This document shows positions 44,762-56,042 of a DNA stretch of 64,000 nucleotides, in pieces. Location of the stretch: contig JAJEKV010000303.1 in NCBI GenBank assembly GCA_021234155.1, positions 248,001 through 312,000 on the forward strand, written 5' to 3'. The position numbers were made by a program, and so were the translations under genes. The stretch is from Isoetes taiwanensis (taxonomy: Eukaryota > Streptophyta > Lycopodiopsida > Isoetales > Isoetaceae). How positions within the stretch are numbered: the stretch's first letter is position 1; every line of letters begins with the position of its first letter. Below the pieces are notes generated by a model. That model ran no database searches. It was given only the letters and a program-made list of their open reading frames with translations, and was not told where the DNA came from.

Positions 44762-45627
44762 GAGCGAAATCAGACTACAACCCAAACTGAAAGAAAATAA
44801 ATTCTAAACCAACAGAAATTTGCCGTGTGAACTTTAGACGGGCAACCCATATCAAATCTACGGTGCTAAACGCACAGTCAGCGTTTTGGCACCCATCTAT
44901 TTTTGGATGGGGGATTTTGCATGTCCCAATTTTTAGAAGGCAACCACGTCATCTACCTCAACCACGTCATTCATCTGTTCACTGTTCATGCGAAAGAGCA
45001 GAAGAGCACAATTTGGCGAGAGATCATGCCCTTCAGTGAAGATAATCCGGAGGACCTTTGAAAATTATTAGATTCAAGATGAATCCGACACTTTTGTCTA
45101 AAACCTACACGAAAATAGATGGAAATCGAATGGGAAAATCGGTGAAAGCTGTGAAAGGTGGTGAGTTTTCTGATTGGTTTTTGCAAATACAGCGATGGAT
45201 GAAGAAGATTCAGAAAAAAATGATTGCCTTTTGCCAAAGATCATGAAAAGAGCTGCCCAAACCATGTAACTTCCATCACAACTTTTCTTTCTTTGAACTG
45301 CGATTTTAGATCGAATTTAGACAAACTGTGATGGGGCTTTTCGCATATAGATGAGCAAAAACCTATTCCGACGTAGATGGTTGCAGAAGTAGACTGATTT
45401 TTGATGAACAATAGTGGAGATTAGAAGGATTATCAAGCCTGGCGAAGTCAACCTCTTCCTGTCACATGTTTTTTTTATGCTTGCATGGCAGATGATGAGG
45501 ATGGTTTTTTAAAGGAATTGGACATGATAGTGTGATATGGGCAAATGGCGAAACTATTTCTTGGGCTAAACATATGCCAAACCTTGCCACAAAATTATTT
45601 GGGTTGGGCTGTAATCTGATTTCGCTC
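44762..45627. mobile_element. 866 bp MITE with TTA target duplication (PIF/Harbinger-like)
   Basis: The ends are GAGCGAAATCAGACTACA (44762-44779) and its inverted partner TGTAATCTGATTTCGCTC (45610-45627); one base differs. TTA flanks both sides (44759-44761 and 45628-45630). The paralogous repeat at about 50817 reads CTATGATTAATGTATC without the insert, a true empty site. A TWA-type 3 bp duplication points to the PIF/Harbinger superfamily. I see no transposase, so it is non-autonomous. Short internal frames such as 45058-45246 look accidental. Confidence 0.85.
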
Positions 45628-46085
45628 TTAATGCGTCTATCATTAAAAAAACAATAGCATCTTGCATACGCTACACTCCTCTGCGCCTCCTCCACTCAGA
45701 ATATTAGCCGTTTTTTCTCCTTTTGATTTTGTTTTTCCCCAACGTAAAAAATACCATTGGGTGGTTTTTTTCCGACAAAATGCTGACTCCGTATCTCATG
45801 GTATGTAGAATAGTACGAGGATAAGTTCCCCTTGACATGGATCCACGTGTCGGCCCTATCTTTTTGGGGATAACTTTGCCGGCAAAAGAAAAATATATGT
45901 TGCGTTTAATCGAAGAGACATTTACAAGTGAAAAAGGACCATGTAAACTTTTTAGCACTTGCAAGGTGATCATAATGAATGAAAAATGATGTATAAAATT
46001 GATAGTGATTATAATGGTGTGTAGTTATGGATGCATCAATATGTCTTTCAACGGGCAACCAAGAACAAGGGTGTGATTTAATTTG
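45628..46085. repeat. AT-rich repeat, fragment 3, with a second ~230 bp insertion
   Basis: The repeat resumes as ATGCGTCTATCATTAAAAAA and breaks after CAATAGCAT (45660). It continues at about 45893 with ATATGTTGCGTTTAATCGAA, TGATCATAATGAATGAAAAA and CAACGGGCAACC. The uninterrupted copy at 50.85-51.01 kb reads CAATAGCATTCTATGTTGTG. About 230 bp (45661-45892) was therefore inserted here. I saw no clear inverted ends on that insert. Confidence 0.7.
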
Positions 46086-46149
46086 GATGTAATATTCTAT
46101 CAAATATTTTGGATAGATGGCTGAGATTATCTAGGATTCGTTGGGGGGC

Positions 46150-46442
46150 TTGTGACACTTATGATAATCTAATTAGAATTAGACATTTCAAGGATATAAA
46201 ATTTCAATTTTCAGTGATTTTAGGCAATCATGGTAATTTCTAATTGATATTTGATGGTTTGATAAGTGATAACTTAAAACTATTATGAGAATCTCACAAC
46301 TTACAAACTTTTACACTTTTAAGAACACTTTAAGAAGAGTTTCAGATTGAAATTAAATTAAATGATAACATTAATGGTTTAAAAATAACTATTGAATGAT
46401 TTATTATTGATGAAATAAAATATATTGAAAATTAATCAATAA
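46150..46442. repeat. AT-rich interspersed repeat, fragment 4 (left of Helitron-like insert)
   Basis: AGAATTAGACATTTCAAGGA, then TTTTCAGTGATTTTAGGC, then AATGGTTTAAAAATAACTAT and AAATTAATCAATAA end exactly at 46442. The first part matches each triplicated unit at 2.8-3.0 kb. The expected continuation (TGAACTATTC or TAAACTATTC) is found 4.1 kb away, at 50540. Confidence 0.8.
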
Positions 46443-47712
46443 CTAGCAAAAAGGCACGCGCCAGAGGCTTCATAAGGAAGGGAAAAGTCAGAGTCATTTT
46501 CTAGATTTTATTTAGAGATAGGCATTCATTTATTGTCATGTTGTAATCGATGTGAAGTTTGGAAGCTTCATAGGTGGTGATATAGCGTAGCTTCTGTGGC
46601 TGAGGTCTCATCTTGAGGTTAAATTGAACATGTAATATTAAATTGAACATGTATCATATACTTTATCCAATTCATTTCATACTGCGGGAGGAGCTTCTGG
46701 GTTAAAAGAAAAGAAGAAGAAGAAGGAAAGAAGCCAATTTTTTAAGCCATCTCCCACACAATTGTTTGACCTAACTCAGGTTTTCTGCATCAAACAAATC
46801 CAAAACTAACACAAAACAGCGAAGACTGGCCGGATTTCATTGGGTTCGATGGGTCAGTCCGAATCCTCTTGGAAGGAGGCGATTTGGGCTTTAAACTGGT
46901 CGGAATTGGTTGGAGAGTGCCAATTTGGGCATTAAAACCGCCGATGCATTGTGGGCAGCTCTGAGAAGTTGCAGCCCTATTTACTTATTGCCTGTTTGGT
47001 TGTTTTATTTGTCCTCTTTCCTTCCAGCACTACCGTTATAGCCGCATCCAGCAGAAGAAAAAAATCAAATGTATGGAAGAGATCTTGCAAAGTGTAACCC
47101 GTTCTACAGATGATGAGCCAAGATCCAGCCAAACCAAAGTTGTATCTAAATCCGCTTATTAGGAAGCCCCTGTTTACCAAAATGTAGTTGTAAATCCGGA
47201 CAAGCCTGGCAGATCTTACTACGACCCATATAAGAGGATGGAGCTCTGAAGCCCTTCGATTTTGCATTGTTGAGTCATGATCTGTTAAGGTTTTCTGATT
47301 TTATGAATGGGCGGAGTGTGCATACCACAACAGCTTCCTTGAAGATCCCGCGCCCTATGGTGGGACCATTGTGTCGTGGATCGATGTAAGGATCCGTGGG
47401 CTCGGGTGTGTTGAGGCTATGGCGGCTTTGAGCAGGCGGAGACCTTTGTGAAGCTTCGGTGCGGCAAATTCATAAACACTTTGCTTCTTTTTTATTTGTT
47501 TTGCCTCAACCATAGGTTCGTTGTACACCATTGACATTGCTATGCGTTTTTTTTTTCTTTCAAAATTCTCATGGTCAGCTAGATCAATGGTAGGGAATAA
47601 AACTTATGATGTTATAAAGTTGAGTAAAAACAAGATTGAGCGAGATGATATATATGATTACAGCTCGTGAGAGCTAAAAAATAACATGAAAATTTTGCAC
47701 ATAACTCTTTGT

Positions 47713-47882
47713 GATTCTTAAGTTCAAGTGCATCAATGTCATTCTCTTTGTGATTCTTTAAGTTCATGTGCATCAATGTCTTTATGATTCTTGCTCGATT
47801 CTTAAGTTCAAGTGCATCAATGTCATTCTCTTTGTGATTCTTTAAGTTCATGTGCATCAATGTCTTTATGATTCTTGCTTAG
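47713..47882 (-). repeat. 84 bp tandem repeat, in-frame on the minus strand
   Basis: GATTCTTAAGTTCAAGTGCA starts copies at 47713 and 47797, exactly 84 bp apart. The minus strand reads a 28-residue unit twice (including KTLMHMNLKNHKENDIDALE). There is a smaller internal repeat of the TTAAGTTCA(A/T)GTGCATCAATG block. Being a multiple of three keeps the frame open. I do not know the protein. Confidence 0.75.
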
Positions 47883-49278
47883 TCATTGAGAATGAAAATG
47901 CAACTCAATCTCTTTGAAGCGGCAAAAATTTAAATGACTTGGCATGGCATAATAAAAAAAAAAATTGCAAGAGAATAGTAGGAGAATCTGCCCGATGAGA
48001 CGAAGAAGATAGCCCGCGAGGCTGCCACACATCTCATGGCAAGAATCAGGGAGAGGATACAAGTCGTGGATGGATGGCAAGCATCGACGATACAAATAAA
48101 TGATGGACAACAAGAAAATGAGTTGCGAAAAGCTTACCTTGGTCTCGCAAAATTTATAGTCCGTGCCATCTCTGGGCCTAAAGTTGATATATTGAAGGGC
48201 ATGCCTAGCGATAAGCGGCTTACTAGGTAGGCTTCAGCAGCCTTTTACCTAAGCTACCAAGGATTCGGTAAGCCATCTTTGTAGAAGTCGTTATTGAACT
48301 AATGAACAAGGGTAAAAAATGATCTTTTGTGCTAACCCGCTAAATATGAATCACCATGAACAAGCTATATGGCGAGAGTAAGAAGATGAGATCGCTAACC
48401 TCATAAATGATATTGATTAAAAAAAGCGCAGAGAAAACACAATGGATGAGACTTCTGCCAAAATGTAATACAATGACAAATGTCCAGGGATATGGCATGG
48501 ATTCCTCCCTTTGAGATCGATCATGCGGAAATGGAACTCCACAAGTATTTTGTTGAAACCATCATGCATTCAATCAAATTAAGAATGACATGCTTTAAGA
48601 GGGAAGAAATTTGAACCAAGTAAAAAGAACCGTAAATTGCTAAATGAAGGTAAAAGCTATGAAGACGAGGATTGCATGTCTAACCCCCGAATGCATCCGG
48701 ACTACATGCGGTTAAGATACCCGATGAAAGCCATACTATCCGGCTCAATTCCACTATGCTCCATGTCGAAGAAACCTAATAGCTGCCCTACATCGCCAAT
48801 GCTTATGATTGTGTTTTCCATTTTCTAGAGCAACCGATACTCCCATATGCTTTCGGGATGTTCGGGCATGTAATCATCGTCGGCATTATATATCTCTCCT
48901 CGAAGTTAAAGGCAAAAAGGCATTCACCACACTCAACGTATCATGAAATTATGATACTCCAAAGATATGACATCTTGAGATGGCGGGCTTGCGTAAATTT
49001 GGCTAATCCCTCCCTCCTTCCACATTTGGCATTACAAGACGTAACTCACTATCTTGTGCATAACCCGCAATAATTGGTAAATATACAAAAATATACAAAA
49101 ACAAGATGGTTCTCATTATGTTGAGCATAACTGCAATAATTGTAGCACCATTGGCAAATCCATAGATTCAATCGGTGCATTGCCCAAGACAAGATCCAAT
49201 TGAACACTATATCGAGATGGATGTAAAGCTCACTTTGTTCGATACTATTTTCTCATCCAACATGTTACTAAAAACATT

Positions 49279-49545
49279 TTAGAGCATGAAAGCATTGACA
49301 ATCTTTGAATATCCGACAATAAACATGCCCCTTGACAATTGGTCAAAAGCCCTTTGTGCTTTGTTGTGCTCACACAATGAAATTATCGGTTGTATGCCTT
49401 CATGTTGCACGCCTCGGAAGCATTTCCAAGCAAGCAAAGCATTGCTAGAATGAGCATATCCCGCAACATGTTGGATGGCAAAAAATCCATGGAGTTGAAC
49501 TGAATGATTTTGACAATGATTTTGAAAATCTGGCCTAAAAAGCAA
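49279..49545 (-). pseudogene. Unknown protein fragment inside the Helitron-like element
   Basis: An 88-codon open stretch includes RPDFQNHCQNHSVQLHGFF, HSSNALLAWKCFRGVQHEG and RAFDQLSRGMFIVGYSK. Composition is protein-like, with well-spaced Cys/His/Trp and few low-complexity runs. It reads like a host exon. I do not recognise the family. Neighbouring minus-strand stretches at 48.85-49.07 kb (ECGECLFAFNFEERYIMP) and 48.04-48.23 kb may be exons of the same source gene. Capture of host exons is typical of plant Helitrons, but the link here is inference. Confidence 0.35.
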
Positions 49546-50539
49546 TGGCTAGAAAATATCTCCGGCTTTTCTCAAGGCACAAAGCCTATTCAAGTGTGAC
49601 GTTAGAACAAAACATTCTCTATTTATTGCTTTGCTATTATACAATGCGAGGGATCTATCTCTATGTCCCTTGATTGAGGAATCTATACCGGATAACATTT
49701 TAGGCATTAGATAACTCCGCAAACTTTCGATAACTTTTGCTAACTCTAGGCATTAGGTAACACTAGAAATACAAGAAATCCAAGATCAAGCTTTATTGGT
49801 TTGGAATATGTTATTGGGAATGTCGGATAGTTGCAGTGGTAGCACAAAACAAGAACAAGCAAATATATGGTGGAGTATCTCGTACCTTGTCTTGCTAGAT
49901 GGTCTTTGCCATCATAAATGATTAGATGATGCTAAGGGGCTTTTGCAAACAATGAATGCAACTAATTGTCCCCAAGTGCAATCAGATATGACATGCTTAT
50001 TAGTGACTTCTACAAAGAGAACAGAGCAGATGAAATGTAAGGGCTTCCCCTTTTTCATATTGGCCGATCGCAAGCGATTTTGTAGTAAACAAGGAGATCT
50101 TTTGAAGGAAAAAAAAAAAAAACTTCTTTGGTTCTCGGTTGCTTTGGATGATGTCGTCGAAATCTCCAACATAAGACAAAGAATCGATTATCACGCAAGG
50201 CTAAGTCGCTTTTATGGGGCAAAGTATAGAACTTTGTAGACCGATTCCCTACAGATAAACACAACCAAAAAACAACGAAAGTTAGCTTAAGAAGGGACTA
50301 CAATGAAAAGGCTTGAGGGAAGAGAAACGAAAGGAAAAGAAAAACGAAGGCGAGAGCGCGACGTATTCTATCTCCGTGTTATTTTTTGCCCTTTTCTAAT
50401 TTCGGAGGCCGTCGATGTTAGAAATATTAGATCCAATGGTCAAAACCATTGCCACATCATCTTTTGTTGAGTGGAGGTGCTACGTGGATAGCCTAGAATT
50501 GCAAGGAGGGTTGCACGCTTGGTTAGGCTGGCGTGCTAA

Positions 50540-51015
50540 TAAACTATTCAAAATTTTTTTTTATATTGAAACATAAACATAATTATATAGAATTTACCTT
50601 AGATGAAAATTTAATTATAATTAGATTAAAGTAAAAATTATTATAGAAAGCAGTTTTATATTTTAATAGCCATTATACTTTGATCAATAAGAGTAAAAAT
50701 ATCCATAATCTTATGATGACATCCTTGACGTCTATCTATTAGATTTTAATAAGTCCAAGTTTTGATAAATATGTTATAAACCTCAACTTTAGACCACATC
50801 TTTGTGAATTATCTATGATTAATGTATCTATCATTACAAAAGCAATAGCATTCTATGTTGTGTTTAATTGAAGATACATTTACAATTAAAAAATATGGCA
50901 TATAAGATTTTGCAAGGTGATCATAATGAATGAAAAATGATGTATAAAATTGATGATGATTATAATGGTGTGTAGTTGTGGATACATCAATGGGTATTCT
51001 AACGGGCAACCCATT
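50540..51015. repeat. AT-rich interspersed repeat, fragment 5 (right of Helitron-like insert)
   Basis: This is the uninterrupted right part of the family: TAAACTATTCAAAATTTTTT, TCCAAGTTTTGATAAATATG, GAATTATCTATGATTAATGT, then AACGGGCAACCCA. It provides the empty sites used to define the MITE at 44762 and the ~230 bp insert at 45661. A possible end motif GGTGCATTAACACC follows at 51017-51030. Confidence 0.8.
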
Positions 51016-52920
51016 GGTGCATTAACACCTTGTTTCTCCTTTGCACCCAGATGCTGCCATGTGAACGCATCAGATTGCTCTAATTTATCGACGTAGTTTG
51101 AATAAAATGCCTTTTCGTTACATCACATAAATTTTTGACCCTAGGAATTTGAGAATAACGCCGATAGGGGCAAGGTTCATTTGTTCGGCCTTGCACGAGT
51201 GCATGTGTTTGTAGGGCGAAACAAAGTAGGGTTTATAATAACTGATTTGGCAATATCATTTCTCGATCCTCCATTGATCATCAACTATACATAACAATCA
51301 TTATAAAAAAAAAGAGAAAGAAACTGCGTGACAAGTTTGTTTCATCATAAGAAGAATCAACAATCAAATACGATGAATTATCAAACGAACTCTGCAAAAG
51401 CGCAGAAGATGAAAAAGTATTCTCAAATATAAGTACATTGAAATGGCTACGTTTCACGAGTTAATTTCATCTCTCTAAGGAGGAGGGCTAATATCACTCC
51501 CTTAACCCAGATTCTTTGGAGGCTCTAAGGATTTGCTCGCTATGCACCATTGGATCAAAGAATGGTTAATAGAGAACTTGAATATTCCTATTAAAAGAAT
51601 ATTCCACTGATTACTGGCAATAATGTCTCATTCAACCATGTCCATTCTCCTACAAGAGACGAAATTCCTTTCTTTGCCTTTGTCCGGAATGGAACGCCAC
51701 ATACTCTATTGTCAAGAGCCGAAAGGGACAATGTTGGCTTGAACCTTCGCACTTAGATCAATTTCTTGGACATCTGAGATAAGCTGGAGCTCGAGATACT
51801 TGGAGTGATCAATCCAAAGTTCCAGTATCAAAAATTACAAAAAACAATGCCTATCTAGCAGTACCCCAATTTATGATGCCTTGAGCTAGACGACTTGCAA
51901 AATGTTGTGAAATCTAGTGCACAAGATTATTAAATATTTTGCTATAGGATAAACGGGTCAAGTTTTGATCAAATTAAGTTTAAAAATCAATTGTATGAGA
52001 CATAGACCAAGTTTTTTAAATCATGTCTTTTGTGCAAATCGCAGAAGCAATCTGACACAATCTATCTTCAAGAAATAGTATTTTGAGTCACAATAATCTT
52101 TGATGCAACTAACATTTTGATGTCATTAATATCACAATATAGGTTGAAATACAACATACATCATCCCTAAAGAAAACTCTACTTTCATGAAGGACAATGT
52201 AAAAAATATCATGGAATCACAAATAATAATATGTTGGAAGATCATAACATGCCAAGAAGGTACTCAAGCACAAAGAGTGAAGGTAATTCAGCTTTGCCAC
52301 ATTAGAACTCAGAACTTTGGTTTCATGCTTCAGCTATCTTTGTGTTCACAACAACAACTTGAGGATCTACATCTGACTTCCTTTCTATAATTTTCCGTAC
52401 TGCAAAAACAAGTATAGCTAGAGTGGAAGTATTCACTTGGATATTTGATGGAAAAACTTCCCCTAGAAGATAAGATATCATGTTAGAAATTTTCTAAGCC
52501 CTTAATAAATGCTTTAGCTTTATGTATGAAATCTAAAACTTATTCTTTTTGAACTTTAAGCACTTCATTTTAAGCTTGAATCTAGGAGACAAACCTAAGG
52601 ACCTACCAAATATGGAGTTGGACTATGCAATAAGCTTGTAACATAGAAAATGATTTTGTAAATCCTAAGAATCAAGCATCAAGAGCCGTTACATGGATAT
52701 ATTCATAAGTTATGCCTAGTTATGGGTCGTAGATAGTGATCCTCATTTATACTGTATATTATATAGTGAGGTTACTGAGATACTATATGGTTTGAGGTAA
52801 ACATACCTATTGGTGCTAATTTAGTATATGTATTGTACAATTGGAGGGCGGGGAAAAGAATAGGCTCTCCATGCCCTACGTCACCCCTCGTATCAATATG
52901 AAACTAAACAAGAGGGAGCT
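51016..52920. other. No gene recognised
   Basis: AT-rich. One frame near 51.64-51.72 kb reads ILLQETKFLSLPLSGMERH, faintly like the LLQETK start of a LINE endonuclease, but the similarity does not extend. CCTCATTTATACTGTATATT with TATATAGTGAGG (52741-52772) can fold into an imperfect hairpin. Confidence 0.4.
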
Positions 52921-52922
52921 TT

Positions 52923-53057
52923 AGGAAGGAAGGAAAGAAGGTATTTTTATCGTCCACGGAGACCAATCTGGCCTATGGGACCCAATACAAAAGCGCACAA
53001 AAGCGGATTACTACCGGATTAAAAACCCCCGAAGGGTTTCGAGGGAAAAACAGTGGC
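52923..53057 (-). mobile_element. Family C LINE 3' tail with (TTCC)n end (minus strand)
   Basis: Read on the minus strand: TTTTTCCCTCGAAACCCTTC, then GGGGGTTTTTAATCCGG, TTTTGTATTGGGTCCCATAG, CCGTGGACGATAAAAATACC, then TTCTTTCCTTCC. It is nearly identical to the tail at 8.2 kb and follows family C coding sequence directly. Confidence 0.85.
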
Positions 53058-53239
53058 AAACAATCGGCCTGTGACAAACCGTTCCAATATCTGAGAAATA
53101 CAAAAACACACAAATATATACACTTATACCTTTGTACCCATAGTGCACGATCGTGGCGCCCAAAGGGGCAAAGATGGGCTCATAGATCCGATTACCTCAC
53201 AGATATAGCCACGACCCTAGGGCGCGTCTTCGACGGTGT

Positions 53240-55050
53240 GTTCATCAGCAAATGTAGGGGACAAGTCCGTAGGTACTAAAGGAGCGTATCGCCCGGTCCC
53301 GATGAATCTGGGCAACTCTGGAAAGTGTGAGACTCATCCTCAATGGCACCCGTTTGGCAAAGCCAGCCGGAGCACGTCTGGCGGGGCTCCCAATCCACCG
53401 GCTCAGATCTTCGATCACGAGATGGTGGGCACTTTGTCGCGATGGAGACAATAGAACGCGCTTTCGGCGGTAGGAACGTATTAGAGGCTGCGGGCTCACC
53501 GTGGCCAACGCGGGATTGATGTGCTCCTTGTAATGGGCGTTTTGACTGCTCTAGAGCGCCCGAGATCCCCAGAGTTTTTGCAAGGAACAAAGCGTCCGGT
53601 TCCTCGAAGCATCGCCACGGCCCCCCGTATGGTCCACTGCGATCACATTGGCTCCCCGCTGTTCCATCTGGCGAACCAGCCATCTCTTATCCCCTCCAAC
53701 AGCTCCGAGCGGTAGCGTGCCCCATTACCCGCGGCGTAAGCCAGTGGGGCTTAAAGCATCACCCATATTAACCACTTTCAAAGTAGGCGATGTGTCTATC
53801 AAGGGTGCCCACTGGCTGCAAGAATCCGGTTCTACTTGGCCATCCGATGGGGGATCAAGGTTTCCACCCCAAGTGCCGCAGGCTAAAAATGCCTTCCGCA
53901 AGACCGCTCCAAGTCATTCCATTCGCCAAAGAGGCGACCGGCCCCAAACCTCGACCCCGTCTGAAGGACAAGCTCGACCAGCGCCCGAAACGGATGTGAC
54001 CGATGGCCCCAATCATAGAAGCTCTGGCTGGCCGTTGGTTCACGCATGGCATAAAGCTTCCGGCCCTCTTTGTCACCCTTAAGCGGATGGGCGTCTCCCA
54101 ACAGAGCAAGGAGGGAACTCCACCCCTAGGTACTTGTAGGTGGGCGTGACCTCCTGTGCCGCCCCCTCGATATGTGAGTAGCGGGGAGGCGTGGGGTGGC
54201 GTGAAGAGGATATGAGAACCACCACTGGTCTTGGCCAGATTCACAGCGCATAATCAGAGCTGGGAAGAATGTGTCTAGGGCATCCGGATGGGGATCGCAT
54301 AGCCACGGGGTGTGGGGGAAAGGTCAACATCGTCGCATAAATGAGCCGGATGACACAGTGCAAAAGGCGTATGCCATCTCCCCATACTTTCGTGGGTGGT
54401 TTTTAATTCACATACTCAAAAAGCATGTGGGCTTACACATGTGCTTTGCGACAGTCTTGACCCTTCATTGCCCTTCAAATTGCCCTTCATTGCCCTTCCA
54501 TAGCCCTTCATTGCCCTTCAAAAATCATGAGTGTTTTCTATTATATAAAGGATATAATGAGCATATTAGTGGTGCAAATAATGATGACATAAATTATTTG
54601 GTGAAGGTGCTTATATGTCGTGGATGGTCAAAAAACTGGGTAGGTCAACAAAAAGTTACCCAAGAAGCCGAATTTTAACCCGGTCAATGTAGAGGCCAAA
54701 AAGTGTTGGTGAGAGGGGGCAGCCACGCCGGACTCGATACTCTTGTGAATGCTTGGCCCGTCGGTGCATCCGCCAAAACAACTCTCATACAGCTTTGTAT
54801 ATGGCATTACGCACGACAAAAGTGGCAAAACTGATTGACGCATCTTAGCCTAGCTTTTCTTTGGGGCCAGATCAAAGCCCAGCGAAGTCCACAAAGCAGC
54901 AATACAAGTCATGCCGATGGTTTCGGCTGTCTTCAATCGGCCCAAGTAGTGTAAAGATATGGTCAATCATTGAGTGGCGGGGTCTAAAGCCCGCTTCGTG
55001 TGAGGGCTTTCGCGACATCTCACGCCTCTGCCAATGGGAAAATTTGATTA
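53240..55050 (-). pseudogene. Family C LINE ORF2 (RT to C-terminal knuckle), 5'-truncated
   Basis: Minus-strand frames trace EAGFRPRHSMIDHIFTL and LYCCFVDFAG (RT N-terminus and motif A, about 54865-55005), then RRGCPLSPTLFGLYIDRV (about 54680-54735). A remnant of motif C, CDDVDLSPT, lies near 54330 after an interruption. EVTPTYKYLGVEFP follows near 54120-54165, and an EQSKRPLQGAHQSRVGHG stretch near 53.5 kb. The C-terminal knuckle is CQTGAIEDESHTFQSCPDSS (about 53310-53370), a C-x-H/C zinc-knuckle arrangement. The order matches 13.6-15.1 kb. About 260 bp of unrelated AT-rich DNA (54390-54650) breaks motif B from motif C. GC content is clearly above the flanks. It encodes no functional enzyme. 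Confidence 0.8.
54457..54521. repeat. Tandem CATTGCCCTTC-type minisatellite
   Basis: Six or so copies of an 11-13 bp unit (TTCATTGCCC, TTCAAATTGCCC, TTCCATAGCCC) lie in tandem inside the sequence that interrupts the family C RT. Confidence 0.8.
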
Positions 55051-55112
55051 AAGGTGACGGAGTTAATGATTTGTGTTGTAAAAAGAAAAAGTTTGGTGCC
55101 TTATCGGCCTGA

Positions 55113-55495
55113 GAATAATGTTGTATATATTAAAAAAAAGGGGCGATTTATGGTAGATACAACATGTACAAGAGGGCAAATTAATTATCTAATCTAACAT
55201 TATCTAATCAATTATAGTACTTGCTTTTAGAGGGAAGAAGTTGAGCAGGGTTTTAAATGGAGTATCGAATTCCTTTGCATCTGTATTAGTAGCACATTAA
55301 TGGGGTCCTTAATAAGGTTTCTATACTACATTATTATAAATATAAAAAAACTTGCCCTCACAAAAAAAAAAAAAGTTGTATTTGATTTTTTTTGTTCACC
55401 TTTAAAAAATATATTATTTTTCTAGGTTTTCAATAAATCGAGTTTGATTGTTTTTTTACATCCATCTTTCTAGGTCATCAGATTAAAAGTGGAAG
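55113..55495. other. No gene recognised
   Basis: AT-rich, with A runs at 55129-55139 and 55361-55374. No coding sequence recognised. Confidence 0.45.
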
Positions 55496-55905
55496 GCAAA
55501 ACCCTAGCCCTTGAATTTCCTTGGTAAGATGCAAGGAAGATACTTTAAAAATGGATTTAAGGCAAAATTCTAGCCCTTGAATTTCCTTGGTAAGATGCAA
55601 GGAAGATACTTTAAAAATGGATTTATCTTAGTCGTTAAGATAGTATTCTAATGTCATGCCACTAGGCAAACATCCAACTGGATATGTGACCACACCACAT
55701 TGTTTCGGTTCTTGAATTTCCTTCAGTGAAGATGCAAGGAAGATACTTTAAAATGGATTTAAGGCAAAACCCTAGCCCTTGAATTTCCTTGGTAAGATGC
55801 AAGAAGATACTTTAAAAATGGATTTATCTTAGTCGTTAAGATAGTATTCTAATGTCACGCCACTAGGCAGCATCCAACTGGATATATGACCACACCACAT
55901 TGCTC
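55496..55905. repeat. Tandem duplication of a leader block plus SINE tail
   Basis: A ~65 bp block (CCTAGCCCTTGAATTTCC, GGTAAGATGCAAGGAAGA, TACTTTAAAAATGGATTTA) occurs at about 55502, 55573 and 55770, and partly at 55714. The second and fourth are each followed by TCTTAGTCGTTAAGATAG and the minus-strand SINE tail (55628-55712 and 55826-55905). A ~200 bp segment was therefore duplicated after the SINE had inserted. Confidence 0.75.
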
Positions 55906-56042
55906 GGTTGGGTCCTACCTCCAACCGCTTTACATTACATCTGTGGGTTTTGACACCCTGATTCGGAAAATGCGATTCGGGCGGTCTCGAACTCGAGACC
56001 TACATTTGCTAGAACTAGTGTGTTACCACTAGACTAAACGCC
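55838..56042 (-). mobile_element. tRNA-derived SINE (minus strand)
   Basis: On the minus strand it begins GGGCGTTTAGTCTAGTGGTA. The A box TAGTCTAGTGG lies at 56026-56036 and the B box GAGTTCGAGAC at 55984-55994. The head start GGGCG and the later CCGCCCG could still pair like an acceptor stem. The body carries GTGTGGTCATATATCC, then AGTTGGATGCTGCCTAGTGG and CGTGACATTAGAATACTATC. It is the same family as 26.8 kb. The tail lacks a long CTAT run. A second partial tail copy lies at 55628-55712 from local duplication. Confidence 0.8.

Larger units (their letters stand above)
46443..50539 (-). mobile_element. Helitron-like element, ~4.1 kb, splitting the AT-rich repeat
   Basis: The host repeat stops at ...CAATAA (46442) and resumes TAAACTATTC (50540), so about 4.1 kb was inserted between A and T. 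Read on the minus strand, the 3' end is GGCGCGTGCC (short hairpin), TTTTTG, then CTAG, followed by host T. It resembles the 3' end at 44417 (GGCACTTTTTCTAG). The 5' end (TTAGCACGCCAGCCTAACC) lacks the canonical TC but resembles minus-strand sequence at 62.36 kb (TTAGCGCAACAGCCTAACC). I see no Rep/helicase, so it would be non-autonomous. Internally there are gene-like minus-strand fragments (46.98-47.27, 47.36-47.54, 47.6-48.1, 49.28-49.55 kb) that could be captured exons. Confidence 0.6.

Noticed and set aside
47613-47882. A CRISPR-like array
   Set aside because: Two adjacent 84 bp units without spacers in a plant genome form a tandem repeat, not a CRISPR.
51600-51760. A LINE endonuclease start (ILLQETK-like)
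   Set aside because: The similarity is limited to about seven residues and does not extend, so it may be chance.
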